A stretch of 64,000 nucleotides of DNA from Tricholomella constricta (Eukaryota > Basidiomycota > Agaricomycetes > Agaricales > Lyophyllaceae): positions 248,001 to 312,000 of the forward strand of contig JAACJP010000004.1 of NCBI GenBank assembly GCA_013368375.1. Direction: 5' to 3'. A model generated the notes under the pieces. That model searched no databases. It was not told the DNA's origin and saw only the letters and a program-made list of their open reading frames with translations. The position numbers and the translations under genes are program-made. The stretch's first letter is position 1. Every line of letters begins with the position of its first letter. Below are positions 53,546 to 64,000 of the stretch, one piece after another.

Positions 53546-54855
53546 GCCACGTGACCCTACATTTCGCCGCCGCGCGTATTCTTTGATTCGAACCACAGTC
53601 ATCAGTGAATTTGCATGATTGCGGTAATCGATAGCATACGGAATACCCGAGTTGAAATTTGATGCAAGAGTTAAAATCTTCGACAATATTTTACCAATTA
53701 TTGTAAGTCCGGACATGGCCATAAAGGCCTACCTCTTTTTTCACAACTGGAGGCCGTTTCAACATAATATTATATTGGCTTGAGAATTTGTACAACTATG
53801 AGTGTAAGTCTAATGCTTTGTCCTCTTGAGAAATAATTCCATAGAGTATCAATCACATTTTAAGATATTTGAATGTAGGGCAGCAGCAAACAATATATTG
53901 GCAGACATTTTAGCTACGGTAGAATAAACGGCGGGCAGTTGCACCCTCGACAGCTTACTCCCAAGCCTCAAGTTTCACGGCAGGCAGGTTGTTTACGGAG
54001 CTTGTTGAAGGCACGAGAGGCTGCCATAGCTGTCGCGCGCTCAGGAAAAACCTGTCTGTGTGAGGTGCGTCAGTACAGGTGCCAATTACAAGTGTTTGGC
54101 GACGTACTTGTTCCACCCAAGAGGAAATTGCAAACAAAAATACATCGAATTCTCGTTAACATTTTTAAGTGCCCGAAAAAGGTCCTTTGTGCCAATAAGC
54201 TTGGTGCCCACAACCGGGCAATCACAGTTACATGTGTGATCACAAAGGCCAACTGCAACATTGAGCAGGAGCAGACGAGAGGGACATGGGTGGTAGCAGT
54301 AGGGAGATGCCAGCAAATGAAAAAATGGCGATTGCGGTCGTCATGGCGGGATTTTCCGGAGCTGAGTTTCGACCAAGTTTCAAAAATTTCCGCCGAGTGC
54401 CCACGTGCACTCACTGGAATTTTGCAAGGGGTGCTCTAGTTTAGGTTCGAAGAGGAAGGCCATGTTCCGATAAAAGACCAAAGATATGCGGGCACCATAC
54501 TGGAAATTTTCGGAGGAACTAAAATTATTGCATATGAAGGAGAACCTTTTAGCATTACATTAAAATGTTCTACCAAAGTATACCCTTCACTAATAATTAC
54601 CACGTTTTTCAACTCCTTATCATCCTTTACAATTATTCCAATCTCCTGATAATGCATTCAAATCACTCAATAACATGACCAAACATGTACAGTTGCAACA
54701 ACGCTTTACCCGAACTTTCCCAATTTACTGATGGTCGCGCTGCTGTCAACTTTCGAAATGGCCCCTCGACTGGAGAGACGCAATGTAGAGTTGATTAATT
54801 CTGAGGGTGCTGTTATCGCCGGTACATCCTTTTTTATCAGTTCATTGTATCGTTT
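53546..54855. other. A/T-richer stretch without recognised gene
   Basis: Base composition differs from the flanking genes. Frames at 53939-54439 (plus) and 54070-54414 (minus) have no recognisable domain. The segment at about 54730-54850 could belong to the HNH-type gene's lost 5' part. It may hold old transposon sequence. Confidence 0.4.
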
Positions 54856-55967
54856 GTGTTGACAGCCTCCAGGGTTCTGGCAATACGGCACCTTGCGATG
54901 GGACGAGTTTTACAGATACTTGACCGCATTCCTTGTTACTACAACGACTTGGACAGTTTTCAAGTACGACCCCGCACAGCATCAACATGGACTGCCGTGT
55001 CCGTCAGGGCCTCAGATTGTGGAACCAGGGGCTTATATCCTCCTCTCGAGCAGTGAGTCGCTGATTAGCTTCTCTTGAACTCCAAACCGACTAATTAGCA
55101 ACCAGCTGGTGAACGCATTCGTGTTGGCTTGGAGCCCACTCTCCCGCGCCCTCGCAATCCCACGATTTCGAATACCCCTGCCAGTGGACACCCTCTTCCT
55201 CTTTGCTAGGGTTTCGGCTCACTATCCCTGCCTCTTTAGGATCCGCACTACCGGTCGCGTGCACGTGATAGAGATGGTAAATGCCTCATCACAGGCTTAG
55301 AAGCTCACTCGTACAGTCGTCTCCAAGCTGCTCACATATTTCCGCGGTCGCATGACCAAGAGGCGAGCTGTTTTTCCTATTATGGGTCCAAGGTACTTGA
55401 GTAACAACTCTACCGCCATCAGTGGATCCGCAAAGGTTACCCAAGCAAGATCACTGATACTGCAGATGCATCCATTATGGGTGGCCCGATGAAGATCGAC
55501 TCAGTGCAGAATGTGATCACTTTGCGAAGCGATTTACACGGTGCATGGGACAGCTATGAAATCGGAGTAGATCCTAATGTACGTTTCATTCGAAGACTAC
55601 CGTGTTCGTCAGGATTAACTCTTTGCAGAACAATCATCGCATTACTGCCTTTATCAATGGTAATGCAGATATCAATGGCCGGTATCTCCAACTGGATCAT
55701 ATCCAAGATCCAACACTTCGCCCGCTCGATGAGCTGTTCATTGACCACTTTATGCAGGGTCTATTTAAGCATATGAAGGGCTCAGGCGAATCTGCTTGGT
55801 CATGCGAAGATTATGACGACGCTTTTGGGGACTGCTCATTCAACTTGTCCAACATGAATATCTGGGGAACCAGGGAAGGGAAGGAACAGTTAGAACTCGC
55901 ACTTGCGGATCGGCTGTTTGATCATCGGGTGTCACAGGAAGGTGGTGTCTTGGAAGCAACGTCCTAG
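54856..55967 (+). pseudogene. HNH-nuclease-like mushroom gene, frameshifted
   Basis: Resembles the large group of agaricomycete hypothetical proteins with a C-terminal HNH-type region. Segments in order: PGAYILLSSTGERIRVGLEP (spanning an intron ending at 55105), SAHYPCLFRIRTTGRVHVIE, GGPMKIDSVQNVITLRSDLH, then after the intron at about 55580-55628 ITAFINGNADINGRYLQLDH and DLSN-like acidic text to the stop at 55965-55967. The first two segments lie in different frames about 55200 with no room for an intron. The stretch before GGPM also needs a frame change. I therefore read it as a decayed copy. The start is not determined. Confidence 0.55.
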
Positions 55968-55987
55968 TCTAATACGGTACAATTACG

Positions 55988-56455
55988 ACCGCTTGAAAGA
56001 ATCAGTACTCATCCGACTTTTCCGCTACCTGATGCCTCTCGATGCACTCTGTGATCTGGCGCCCCTTACAACCGACAAGACTCGGGAAGTGCCCCAGACC
56101 GAACTGAAGGAGACTACGTTTGTATGGCTGGACCGTACCTCTCTGCGAATACGTCGCCCGTCTACATATGCCAATATCTCTCCACTAACTGCTTGATCAG
56201 ATCGCGCTCCTCCAGGCTCGTGCACATCATACCCACGAACGTTCATCTCCATTGGAGATGCTGAAGCATTTCAACGTGAATGCAAAGAGCTGTATACGCT
56301 CATGCACACCGATGGTGTTGACGTGACACTGGATGTTCAAAAGGATGCTGTACATGACTCCTTAGGTTCAGCTCCGCTGGTGCCGAGTGATATCGCAAGG
56401 ACAAATGTTATGAGGGAGGTCATCCTTTGGGTGGAGGGTATTGAGAAACTGTAAT
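55988..56455 (+). pseudogene. Alpha/beta-hydrolase relic: N-terminal exon piece joined to C-terminal exon
   Basis: Bases 55993-56132 are about 95 percent alike to 33076-33215, the N-terminal hydrolase exon (SVLIRLFRYLMPLDALCD). After what looks like an intron ending near 56202, a second exon codes SYPRTFISIGDAEAFQREC and LDVQKDAVHDSLG, the C-terminal acid/His region of fold-3 hydrolases, ending at 56453-56455. The central catalytic part with the nucleophile is missing, so this is an internally deleted copy. Confidence 0.6.
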
Positions 56456-56758
56456 CGTTCGGGCAAGTTTTTGAGTTGTAAGTCGAGGACTTTTACGAGT
56501 ATATTGCATTGACAACCAAGCGTCAATCAAATTTTAGAAATCTCAGGACCATCGAAAGCGACGAGAATGCAAGTGACTAGGTACATCTGAATTGTTCCAT
56601 GCCGAATCTTATCACGTCTTTACAGTTGAGCATTGAAATTATTTAACCCGATATGATGTCCAGTTCAACCTTTTCCAGACCAGCCAACAACCAACGCTTC
56701 CAAGCAACCCTTCTCTATCCAAACCAGACAACAATCAACACTTCCAACCAACCCTTTA

Positions 56759-57547
56759 TTACGACAAGGCGGAAAGCCTTTTGTGGATGGTCTGCATCCG
56801 CCGGTCAGAAGCGCTGGTATCAAGTCGAAGAGGCTTCGACCAAGGCTTATGGACCACGGTGCGACATATCGCTTGATAGTTACCGTTTTTCATGCCGGCG
56901 GCGAAGTCCTGGTCAGAGATAGGAGCGGCGCGTTTAAAGCAAGTGTTGGTCCAATATGGGCCAGACGCTGCAATTCCCATGACTGATTCCGTCTCGGGAA
57001 ATTTCCGAAAGAGCAGAGCGACTTGGAAGACTATACTCAGCTGACCCTCCCAAATTTTATCCTGCAAAGCTTCGTCGAATTTGGGCCCGACCAAATCCCT
57101 CGAAGGAAAACGCTTCTCCTCCAAAAGCAAAGGCACGATTAATTTGCATATCCTATAGCCTTCGTATCGCCCAGGAAGCGCTGTCGACCGCTGGACTGCG
57201 AGGCGAAGGATGGCGAAATCCGTGACGCGAGTGAGGGCCTTTGCTTCAGCAACGGTGGCGGTAGTGGACAACGAAGAGTCGGCCACCTCCCCGGATTCCT
57301 CATCATCCCCAGCTTCTACTAGACAGGCGAGAAAGTCGTCCTGGGAAGCCTCCGAAGGCCGTGCGGCACCTTCAATCCAAACATCTCCTTCGACCTCCTG
57401 CTGACTCTGAATCAATGTGTTTGGATTCTCGTCAACGTCCTCCGCCCCCTCTTTGTCTGTCTGTAGATCTGGCGAATAATAGATTGGAAATTGCGGTGCA
57501 ACCTGGAGGCGAGAGTCGTCGCCCACAATTTTGGGGAACAATGGCAA
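56759..57547 (-). CDS. Conserved hypothetical mushroom protein, C-terminal part
   Basis: About 262 codons, open to about 57570 without an ATG, so the 5' exon is missing or not found. The sequence is acidic at first (ADSSLSTTATVAEA), then shows a compact alpha/beta pattern with KLIVPLLLEEKRFPS and LSIVFQVALLFRKFPETESV followed by MGIAASGPYW. This pattern resembles restriction-endonuclease-like or kinase-associated hypothetical proteins common in mushrooms (a basic EEK strand followed by a helix). No function is assigned. It may be a gene fragment, as its neighbours are. Confidence 0.45.
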   Translation of the reverse strand: MPLFPKIVGDDSRLQVAPQFPIYYSPDLQTDKEGAEDVDENPNTLIQSQQEVEGDVWIEGAARPSEASQDDFLACLVEAGDDEESGEVADSSLSTTATVAEAKALTRVTDFAILRLAVQRSTALPGRYEGYRICKLIVPLLLEEKRFPSRDLVGPKFDEALQDKIWEGQLSIVFQVALLFRKFPETESVMGIAASGPYWTNTCFKRAAPISDQDFAAGMKNGNYQAICRTVVHKPWSKPLRLDTSASDRRMQTIHKRLSALS

Positions 57548-57697
57548 AATATAGCGAGCTTTGGTTGAATCAACACGTGCCTTCCATCATATATAAGATC
57601 ACATCAGGAAAAACCTCCCGCGATAAAAATCTGTGAATTAGTAGGAATTATCACAAAAGACAATAATTCACCGAATGCGACATAAGGCCGCTCAATT

Positions 57698-58252
57698 TCA
57701 ACTGATTATAAAGTATCTAGGTAAGGTGCAATAAATCATGATGAATTCAACATCAATATACATTAAAGTGTCTTTGAAGGAATTGAGAAAAAAAGACGGA
57801 CAGACATCGAGAACATTTTGGCTTGTCCAGCTCGGCGGAACGGCAGGACCCCATTTAGGCAGAAGGTGCACACTACGCTGAATAATGGAGACCGGAACCA
57901 CTGAGGCAATGCGCACCCCATCTGTGAAGGAGCGCTTGACTACGTACATTTTAAAATTTGGATCCGGAAATGAAGTGAAATTTGAAAACCATTCAACGTA
58001 CGCATGCGCAAGGTGACAAGGAGGATAAACCTTTGAAGGGAATAGAAAGGGCAGAGAGGCAGGTGGAAGTGTGAAAACTACGCGAATTTGAGCAACTCGA
58101 CAGCCTAGGGCACACATATGTCGGTCAATGGAGTAGTAAGCATACCTATTGCTTGAATATATTATCTTTGGCCTTTTGAAAGTTGTAAAGGGCTTCACGA
58201 AGCGGCATGAACACACAGCCAAGATGTAGATGGCAGTTGAAAAATATTTCAC
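57698..58252 (-). pseudogene. Plavaka-type transposase, C-terminal fragment
   Basis: The frame contains RVVFTLPPASLPFLFPSK, HAYVEWFSNFTSFPDPNFKM, then VRIASVVPVSIIQRSVHLLP and a WGPAVPPSWTSQNVLDVCPS end. This is the conserved tail of transposases of Plavaka elements (CACTA-like superfamily in mushrooms). The catalytic core is absent, and flanking sequence belongs to other features, so it is a fragment. Confidence 0.65.
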
Positions 58253-58332
58253 ATGCAGGGGATTGAACCCACGATGTCACTTTGAAGTGGATGGTGAAAG
58301 CTTTCCATCACAACCACTACACCAAAGCGTTG
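58252..58332 (-). other. tRNA-like sequence with A and B boxes
   Basis: On the minus strand TGGTGTAGTGG (58324-58314) and GGTTCAATCCC (58269-58259) match the RNA polymerase III A and B box consensus at tRNA-like spacing. The acceptor and T stems do not pair properly, so it is a tRNA pseudogene, the head of a SINE, or chance. Confidence 0.4.
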
Positions 58333-60109
58333 TATATTGACACCTCACCTGTACAACTTCATCACGTCCGGCGCCGGCCTTGTACGCTGAAAAAGTTTTG
58401 AAGTGCTTTCAAACTCCGCCCGACTCCGCATCCACCCGCACTGTGTGTCGTCCCACCATCGCATTCTCCCTCTCCCTCCTAACGCAGCACCGCCGCAGAC
58501 CCACACACAGCCGGTCCTCATCCTTCTCGACCGGTCTCCTCTCCCTTCTCTCTCCCACGTCCTTCGTCGCATCCACCTCTGCGCCCCCCCCGGCTCGCCG
58601 GGGTCTGTTCACGCCCACCGGTCGCGACCTTCAATATCCGGCTTCTCCCCATCTCCGTCGCCTGTAACTAGCATATTCTAACTAAGTAAGCGACGCCAAT
58701 GGGCGCAATGGACGCATCGTGGCCGACTGAGGACGGAAAACGCCTGGAAAGGGAGATGGAGAGAGCTGAGGAAGGTGGGATGTCGGGGTGCCGCACACGC
58801 TCGACTGAAAGGTTCGTGCATCCTGTCGATTTTTCTAGGAGTATCATTGTCATGTACCATTTTGCGATGACGCCGGTGTCGGGGTCGTAATCCGGTATGC
58901 GGTGACGGTTTTGTGAGTAGTAGTTGGTGAACATCACACTCATGTCTCATACGATGCAGGTCCTCTTTCATGGTGATGAGAACCCGGGTGCACGGCCAGG
59001 CGGACAATCTTCAAGCACCTCATCCATTTACTGTAGGCAGAGTCGCCGCATGGCGAGCTCGTTGCTGAGCTCGACAAACGGTAAGTCATTCTCACACATC
59101 TGTATTGGCTCAGTGACTCACACCTCTCCGTAGCTACCGACAAACACCCACTTTTGGACGGGACACTATTCGCAAATTCGCCTGCACGTACAAGGGACAC
59201 CGCCGCGTGTCCTGCATGCCCTGGCCTTCCTCGTGAGTGCAGTGGCGAAGCGGGACACAGTCGGGCGCGCACCCAAGGAGGGGTGTCTTTGTGCGTGCGG
59301 GGCTGACGCTGCCTTGGGAGTGCGAGCCGTCGCTCGCGTGGGAGTGTGAGTGTGAGTGGTGCTGCGTGCACTGTGTCCTTTTTGATGTGGCTGACTTGTG
59401 CTGCAGGGCCTTCTGGGGTGGGCGAGGGCGCGGGAGAGGGAGGGGGAGGGGCGGAGGATGCATAGGATCAAGGCGGATCTTATGGCTGAGGTTGTAGGTA
59501 TCCACCTATCCCTTCCCACCTTTCCTTCCTCCCTACCCTCTCATCCCTCACCTTTCTTTCCTTCTACCTTCCACCCCCTCCTCTCCTCTCCTTTGAGTAA
59601 TTTTAGGCCATGTTCTCTCTTCTTCAATAGCTCGCTAGTTACATTCCTTTCGATGCCTTAATCCATTTTCCTTCACAACACTGCACTGAACTGAGAAAAC
59701 ACGATGGATAAATGGTACCCAAAAGACGTTCATTTGCGTGATTTACCAGTGAAATGTCAGTAATGATAGGTAATTATCTCACCATGTTCTCAAGGGGCCG
59801 GAATAAGTAGCTCTTTCCATCTAAAACAGAGAAGCACAGCGAAGCGTGATAATCGAGACAATTATCTGCCTTACAGATAATTCGGCAGAATTTACGATCA
59901 TTTATCGAGGAAGGTTTTTGCTGATGCAAGGTCGCTGCCCATCTAAATTCCCCACTTGTGCCCCTCCTCGCATACTGAATTGACACCAAAGCCCCCACTA
60001 CCTCGAAACTTACCACGACGTCCCTTTTTACAGGTTTCGTTACTATCAATTAGCCGGTAAGTTTTCACTTCGTTTTCCTCGTATGTCATACTAACCAGCG
60101 TATCCAGTA
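58333..60109. other. Region without supported gene; low-complexity patches
   Basis: Includes C/T-rich stretches at 58440-58620 and 59500-59600 and a G-rich stretch at 59420-59460. A plus-strand pair of possible exons around 59030-59250 contains PTFGRDTIRKF, a motif I associate with Plavaka/KDZ-related transposase genes. The right part (from about 59990) is the promoter and leader of the small gene at 60110, including a 5'-UTR intron beginning GTAAGTTTTC near 60058. Confidence 0.45.
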
Positions 60110-60436
60110 ATGGTCATCAAGGTGTTGGGTTATCTCGTTGACAAAGAGAAACTCCTTCAATATGGTTTACATATGAAACTCGGAACAGGCGAGGACGAAT
60201 GCGCAAAAAATAACACCATACTCCAAGCCGCCACTGCCATTTTCTATCGCGGAGGGGTGTGGGGTCACGCAAGGCTGGTGGGTGTGACGGTCAATGGAAA
60301 ACATCGAAACTGCCTCGCACTCGCCTCAAACGACCCAAACGACCATCATTTCTATGTCCCGTCTCGAGAGGTCCGGGAGAAGTTCAAGAAGGCCCTGATG
60401 ACGGACAAAGATCCTCGATGGTATGACTATGCATGA
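60110..60436 (+). CDS. Unrecognised small protein, family copy (108 residues)
   Basis: Intact relative of the gene at 26040-26363, on the opposite strand. It begins MVIKVLGYLVDKEKLLQYGL, carries IFYRGGVWGHARLVGVTV and ALASNDPNDHHFYVPS, and ends DKDPRWYDYA. Differences from the other copy are scattered substitutions. A leader intron precedes it, with branch site TACTAAC and two candidate acceptors (CCAG) just before the ATG. I do not recognise the family. Confidence 0.65.
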   Translation: MVIKVLGYLVDKEKLLQYGLHMKLGTGEDECAKNNTILQAATAIFYRGGVWGHARLVGVTVNGKHRNCLALASNDPNDHHFYVPSREVREKFKKALMTDKDPRWYDYA

Positions 60437-61000
60437 TGTGTAACTTAAATGAACAATTTGCTCTCCCCATGTTATGTTAGTAAGTCCAGATTAAAGAATG
60501 GGTCACGATATTACATTCACACTCTCACGTCTCGAGGAATTTTCAACTTGACGTGCCCTGGCAGCACAGCGGTCCATCTGATGTCGATGCTGGACCAAGC
60601 TATGTTCATGTAAATAGAACGAGGTGATCATTCGCAGTAAGTACATGAGGCCAGCAGTAATACGAAGACCCTCTACGTGAGCTGGAAGGTAGCACACGTT
60701 GTAGGGTCTATCATCGCCGCAGACCATAGTCATATACACATATATCATTTTCCAACGTGAAGGTACGTGGTCGTGGTCAAATGACATAGTCAACAATTTA
60801 CTGCGAAGAAGAGACAGGCCACCAAGTCACCCAGAGGGGACAATGGTTCGACCGGTATCGGTATGACTGCCATGTAGACAATCACATAAATCTGAGGCCA
60901 AGACGCTGGCCATCGCCAGTTGAGTGTAAAACTGCTAGTCCGAGTCCGAGTCACTGCTTATTGTGGGGAACAATGGCAGTATATAGCTTTGATGGACCTC
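60437..61000. other. Spacer of the small-gene tandem array
   Basis: Contains blocks shared, in inverted orientation, with 25700-25860 and 26580-26900. It ends with the promoter-like sequence (GTATATAGC near 60978) of the truncated copy. Confidence 0.5.
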
Positions 61001-61200
61001 AGATGTAAAGGACACTGAAAGTGCTCACTACCTCAAACTCACCACTACGTCCATTTCTAGAAGTTTCGTTACTGTCAACCAGCCAGTCAGTCTTCATTTC
61101 GTTTTCCTGGTATGCTATATTAAGCAGCGTATCCAGTAGTGGTGAAGGTGTTGGGTTACCTCATCCAGGACGAGAAACTCCTACCAATCCTACGACAAAT
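61001..61200 (+). pseudogene. Truncated copy of the small-gene family
   Basis: Leader and 5'-UTR intron are recognisable. At the expected start the sequence reads GTGGTGAAGGTG instead of ATG, and the coding match ends after DEKLL near 61190. Confidence 0.65.
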
Positions 61201-61649
61201 GCATTCCAACTTCTTGCGCCCACCCAGCAATCCCAATACTGTTAGCCATCTTACTTCACTATAAAAGGTCTATATTAACGCTCGCGCATAGCATCAAAAT
61301 CGTCTTCAACATTTTGACAGAGATTAATACCTACGCTGGGCGGAGTAGCTCTTCGCGCCCTTCGGGCATTTTTTTCCGACGGCACCACCGCGAGCCAGCA
61401 TAGCTTGGTCGTATCTCATGCAAAAGATAAGAGATTCGATTTCGTGCGTTGTTTGCTCAAAGCCGGGCGCAAATTCGACTTTCATGACATTTTGGTGAAC
61501 AGATCTCTCTCGACCTGGGAGAAGCAGCGAATTCGGATTACTACCCTCTAGCGGATCTCGTCGTCACATACGAAAGCGCGTATTCTGATTTTAACACTGC
61601 AGACATGGTGATCACGTCGTCGGACCCTGCCTCGAAGTAATGTGTTATC
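61201..61649. other. Upstream region of membrane-protein gene
   Basis: A frame at about 61500-61630 (LDLGEAANSDYYPLADLVVT) reads in phase with the gene below but is closed by a TAA at about 61630. It may be an upstream exon of that gene. Confidence 0.4.
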
Positions 61650-62459
61650 ATGTCCGAGGCGCCTCTCAATTGCTCTTATAGTACATCAGTGATCTCGCAA
61701 CTTGTATCCGGTGGAGTAGCAGCTGTTTATATTACAGACTTTTCAGATCAGGCATTGGGTATACCGGAACTATGGGCAGCATTTGTCGATGGCGTTGCGT
61801 TGCTATTTCCGTTCTTAACATTCTCTTATTTTCTATTTCAACCTCCAAATATTTACTTGCTCAGGTGAGTTCTCTCTGTTCACTCAACGAGACTAGCTAA
61901 CGTATCATGGTCAGACTTCCGTCAATACTCCCGGTTCAACTACAACCTCTCAACATCACAGACGGCGCAGAGCCACGGAAGTTGTCCTTGTCCTCCGTGG
62001 ATGCCAGTGTCGGTGGCGTTCTGGGCCCACTTGTTGTAATTCTTCTCCTCCTGATATTCATTATTTGGAGACGCAAACAGTCTCATACGCGTACGTCTCT
62101 TCCTGATCTCCTGTATGCCTTCAGTTTCTCTAGTTACATGACTCACAGGCGAAGCACCTCTCAATCCATTCCTTTCCAGACAATCCTCCCTCATTCAAGG
62201 TCCCGCTGAGAATTCCTACACTCACACCCGACACGTAGCCTTGGGCGCTGAGCCGGACACGAGCACGTCGATCAGCCAATACCCACCTTTCTCGAGCTCT
62301 TCCGGCAGAAGAACAGGGAGGGAACAGTCGAAAGAAGGGACACATTCTGTCGCTGCACCGTCTTCAGTCGTCTCGACGCGCACGGGAACCAGTGCTAATG
62401 GTCGAAGATACTCAGTCGATCCACCACCGTACAACGCACCTTCGCCGGATCCTTGTTGA
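61650..62459 (+). CDS. Probable single-pass membrane protein
   Basis: Exons 61650-61864, 61915-62090 and 62149-62459 give 233 residues with a continuous frame. A transmembrane helix (VGGVLGPLVVILLLLIFIIW) near residue 110 is followed by a basic RRKQ stop-transfer. The cytoplasmic tail is Ser/Pro-rich and ends in YSVDPPPYNAPSP, with a PPxY motif that could bind WW-domain ubiquitin ligases. The N-terminal part is moderately hydrophobic (FVDGVALLFPFLTFSYFLF). The start is uncertain; a longer ectodomain with a signal peptide upstream is likely, as in the gene at 31451. Confidence 0.55.
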
Positions 62460-63823
62460 TATGTTTGCTCATAAGACTTGGTTTTTGTCGTCACACCGAT
62501 GCCTATGTTGGAAAGGCAATGCGGACGTATGCGTCATGGAGCTCACCCATGCCATTTACGAGTATCTTGGTCTATTTTATTGTCCAGTAAAAAAAAACTC
62601 CGGTATCTCCTTATCTTTGTACTTGCTTCGACGGCTCTCTGTCGAGGCAGTACTGCCTGCAGATGACTTCGGATGATATAGGGCTCATGAGTAAACCAAG
62701 TCGATTTGTTATTTTGAATGAACGCACCGGATACTATGACGACTTGTCCTCACCATCTCAGGAGTAAGGGGTTGAGGTGCAGGACGAGGCGTTGGAGCAG
62801 AAGCTTCTGGAAGAGAGTTTGAAAGACGTCGCTTACGCTTTGCTTCATCTTCACTTCCACGGTGAGAGAACGATTTCGGATGTAGTAGGTTGTGCGATGT
62901 TTGTGGTGGATGGATTTTGAAGAACGATGTAATTCAATGATCAGTGATCAGCGGATGGAGCTTGCACCGGAAGGGATCACAAGGTGCCCAATGAGGATAT
63001 CCTACAAGCAGAAATCAGGACAATTACGACATATGTATGTGATAAACACCTACGTAGAGAGCCTGTCCGGATCTGTGACGAGTCTCTGAGAAACTAGAAC
63101 ATTTTATTCAATTTCAGTCTCGAATAGATGGTGCCGAAGAGTGTACAGACCTCGATGGCCGAGAGGCACATTCCTAATCATATCGAGGAATGGGAGGGAC
63201 ATGAGCTGTCCGTAGCTGAGCTGAACAAGTAACAGAGATGTTAGATTTGATATACAAGTGTTCCGAGGCAATCAAAATGGGATCGTGCAGTGGAGGCCGC
63301 TTGGGGGAAAATGGAGAGACAGGAGCATCAAGTGTCAGCTCTAGTTGGGGAGGCGCGTCGGAGCAGTTGGTTACCGCGTGAAGTGGAAAATTCATACAGA
63401 TCGCGTCAGTCACGCGAAAGCCCGAATGTAAACCTGGATGGCAGTGGCAGTGATCCTCTACCGCTGCATTAGATGGGAAGGTGGCACGACCACCGTGACC
63501 AAGTGAAACGAGGGAGGACAATGATTCGACTGATATCCCGGGTGCGACGGCCATGTAGACGATGAACGGGGATATAAATCTGAGGCAAAGGTGCTGGCCA
63601 TGGCCAGCTGAATGTGAAATTGCTCGTGCGATGCTTTCCCGGGCCCTGTTGTGGAGAACAATGCCAATATATAGTTTTGATGGGCCTATATAATAAGTCA
63701 AATAAAGTGCTCACTACTACAAACTCACCTCTGCGTCCATTTCTACAAGTTTCTTACTGTCAACCAGCCAGTAAGTCTTCGGTTCGTATTCCTGGCATGC
63801 CATACTCACCAGCGTATCCAGTC
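62460..63823. other. Intergenic; right part is small-gene upstream repeat
   Basis: From about 63490 the sequence repeats the upstream region of the other small-gene copies (TATATAG near 63669, leader intron 63771-63821). Earlier frames (for example 62690-62770, MSKPSRFVILNERTGYYD) have no recognisable family. Confidence 0.5.
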
Positions 63824-64000
63824 ATGGTCGTGAAGGTGTTGGGTTATCTCGTTGAGGACGAGAAACTCCTTCAGTACGGTTTACATATGAAACTCGGAAC
63901 AGATGAGGATGAATTGGCAAAAAACAACACCATACTCGAAGCCGCCACCGCCATTTTCCTTCGCGGAGGGGTCTGGGGTCACGCAAGGCTGGTGGGTGTG
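63824..64000 (+). CDS. Unrecognised small protein, family copy (cut by window edge)
   Basis: Starts MVVKVLGYLVEDEKLLQYGL and is open to the last base, through IFLRGGVWGHARLVGV. So far there is no stop or indel relative to the intact copies. The leader intron (donor GTAAGTCTTC, acceptor before the ATG) is conserved. Confidence 0.65.
   Translation, partial: MVVKVLGYLVEDEKLLQYGLHMKLGTDEDELAKNNTILEAATAIFLRGGVWGHARLVGV

Noticed and set aside
53939..54439. Plus-strand 166-codon frame, and minus-strand frame 54070-54414
   Set aside because: No domain recognised on either strand; kept only as part of the unassigned A/T-richer stretch.
1..64000. CRISPR arrays, bacterial operons, replication origins
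   Set aside because: No regularly spaced short repeats; intron-rich genes and eukaryotic transposons show nuclear fungal DNA.

Overview
The window is nuclear DNA of a mushroom-forming basidiomycete (Agaricomycetes). Almost every gene is split by 45-80 base GT-AG introns, some exons are only 15-26 bases long, and the gene content fits: a duplicated F-box gene of the mushroom type, a Plavaka-type transposase relic and an HNH-type mushroom gene. The retroelements are also typical of this group. No species can be named from the sequence.

Layout. 1-6.5 kb: two tandem copies of an F-box gene (minus strand) with their shared upstream region; the left copy runs off the window. 6.5-20 kb: ordinary host genes, namely a 16-exon MATE transporter, a small probable mitochondrial protein, a siroheme synthase/uroporphyrinogen-III methyltransferase (minus), SRP14, a secreted GH43 glycosidase (minus) and a large DUF726 alpha/beta-hydrolase-like membrane protein. 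21.5-24.1 kb: two tandem, disordered, serine/proline-rich paralogues. 24.6-27 kb: two minus-strand copies of an unrecognised ~107-residue gene, one broken by stops. 27.4-32.5 kb: an RWD/DUF1115 protein, a class I/II aminotransferase and a single-pass membrane protein.

33.3-53.5 kb is a nested transposon complex. A Ngaro-like tyrosine-recombinase retrotransposon (Gag, RT-RNase H, tyrosine recombinase, split direct repeats A1...B1-A2-B2) sits inside an alpha/beta-hydrolase gene. Its RT-RNase H frame is cut by a 7.4 kb Ty3-like LTR element (361-bp LTRs, 4-bp target duplication). Its recombinase frame is cut by a 6.4 kb chromodomain Ty3 element (496-bp LTRs, 5-bp target duplication). Removing each insert restores the interrupted reading frame exactly. 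The chromodomain element shows a self-priming site of the Tf1/sushi type and a -1 frameshift heptamer at the gag stop.

53.5-59.7 kb is a relic zone: hydrolase fragments, a frameshifted HNH-type gene, a conserved hypothetical fragment, a Plavaka transposase fragment and a tRNA-like sequence. 59.8-64 kb carries plus-strand copies of the small gene family seen, inverted, at 25-26 kb, with another membrane-protein gene between them.

Exon borders were worked out by eye from reading frame, splice consensus and expected family motifs. For each fully spliced gene the summed exon length was checked to be a multiple of three. All family names come from recognition of motifs, not from a database search.
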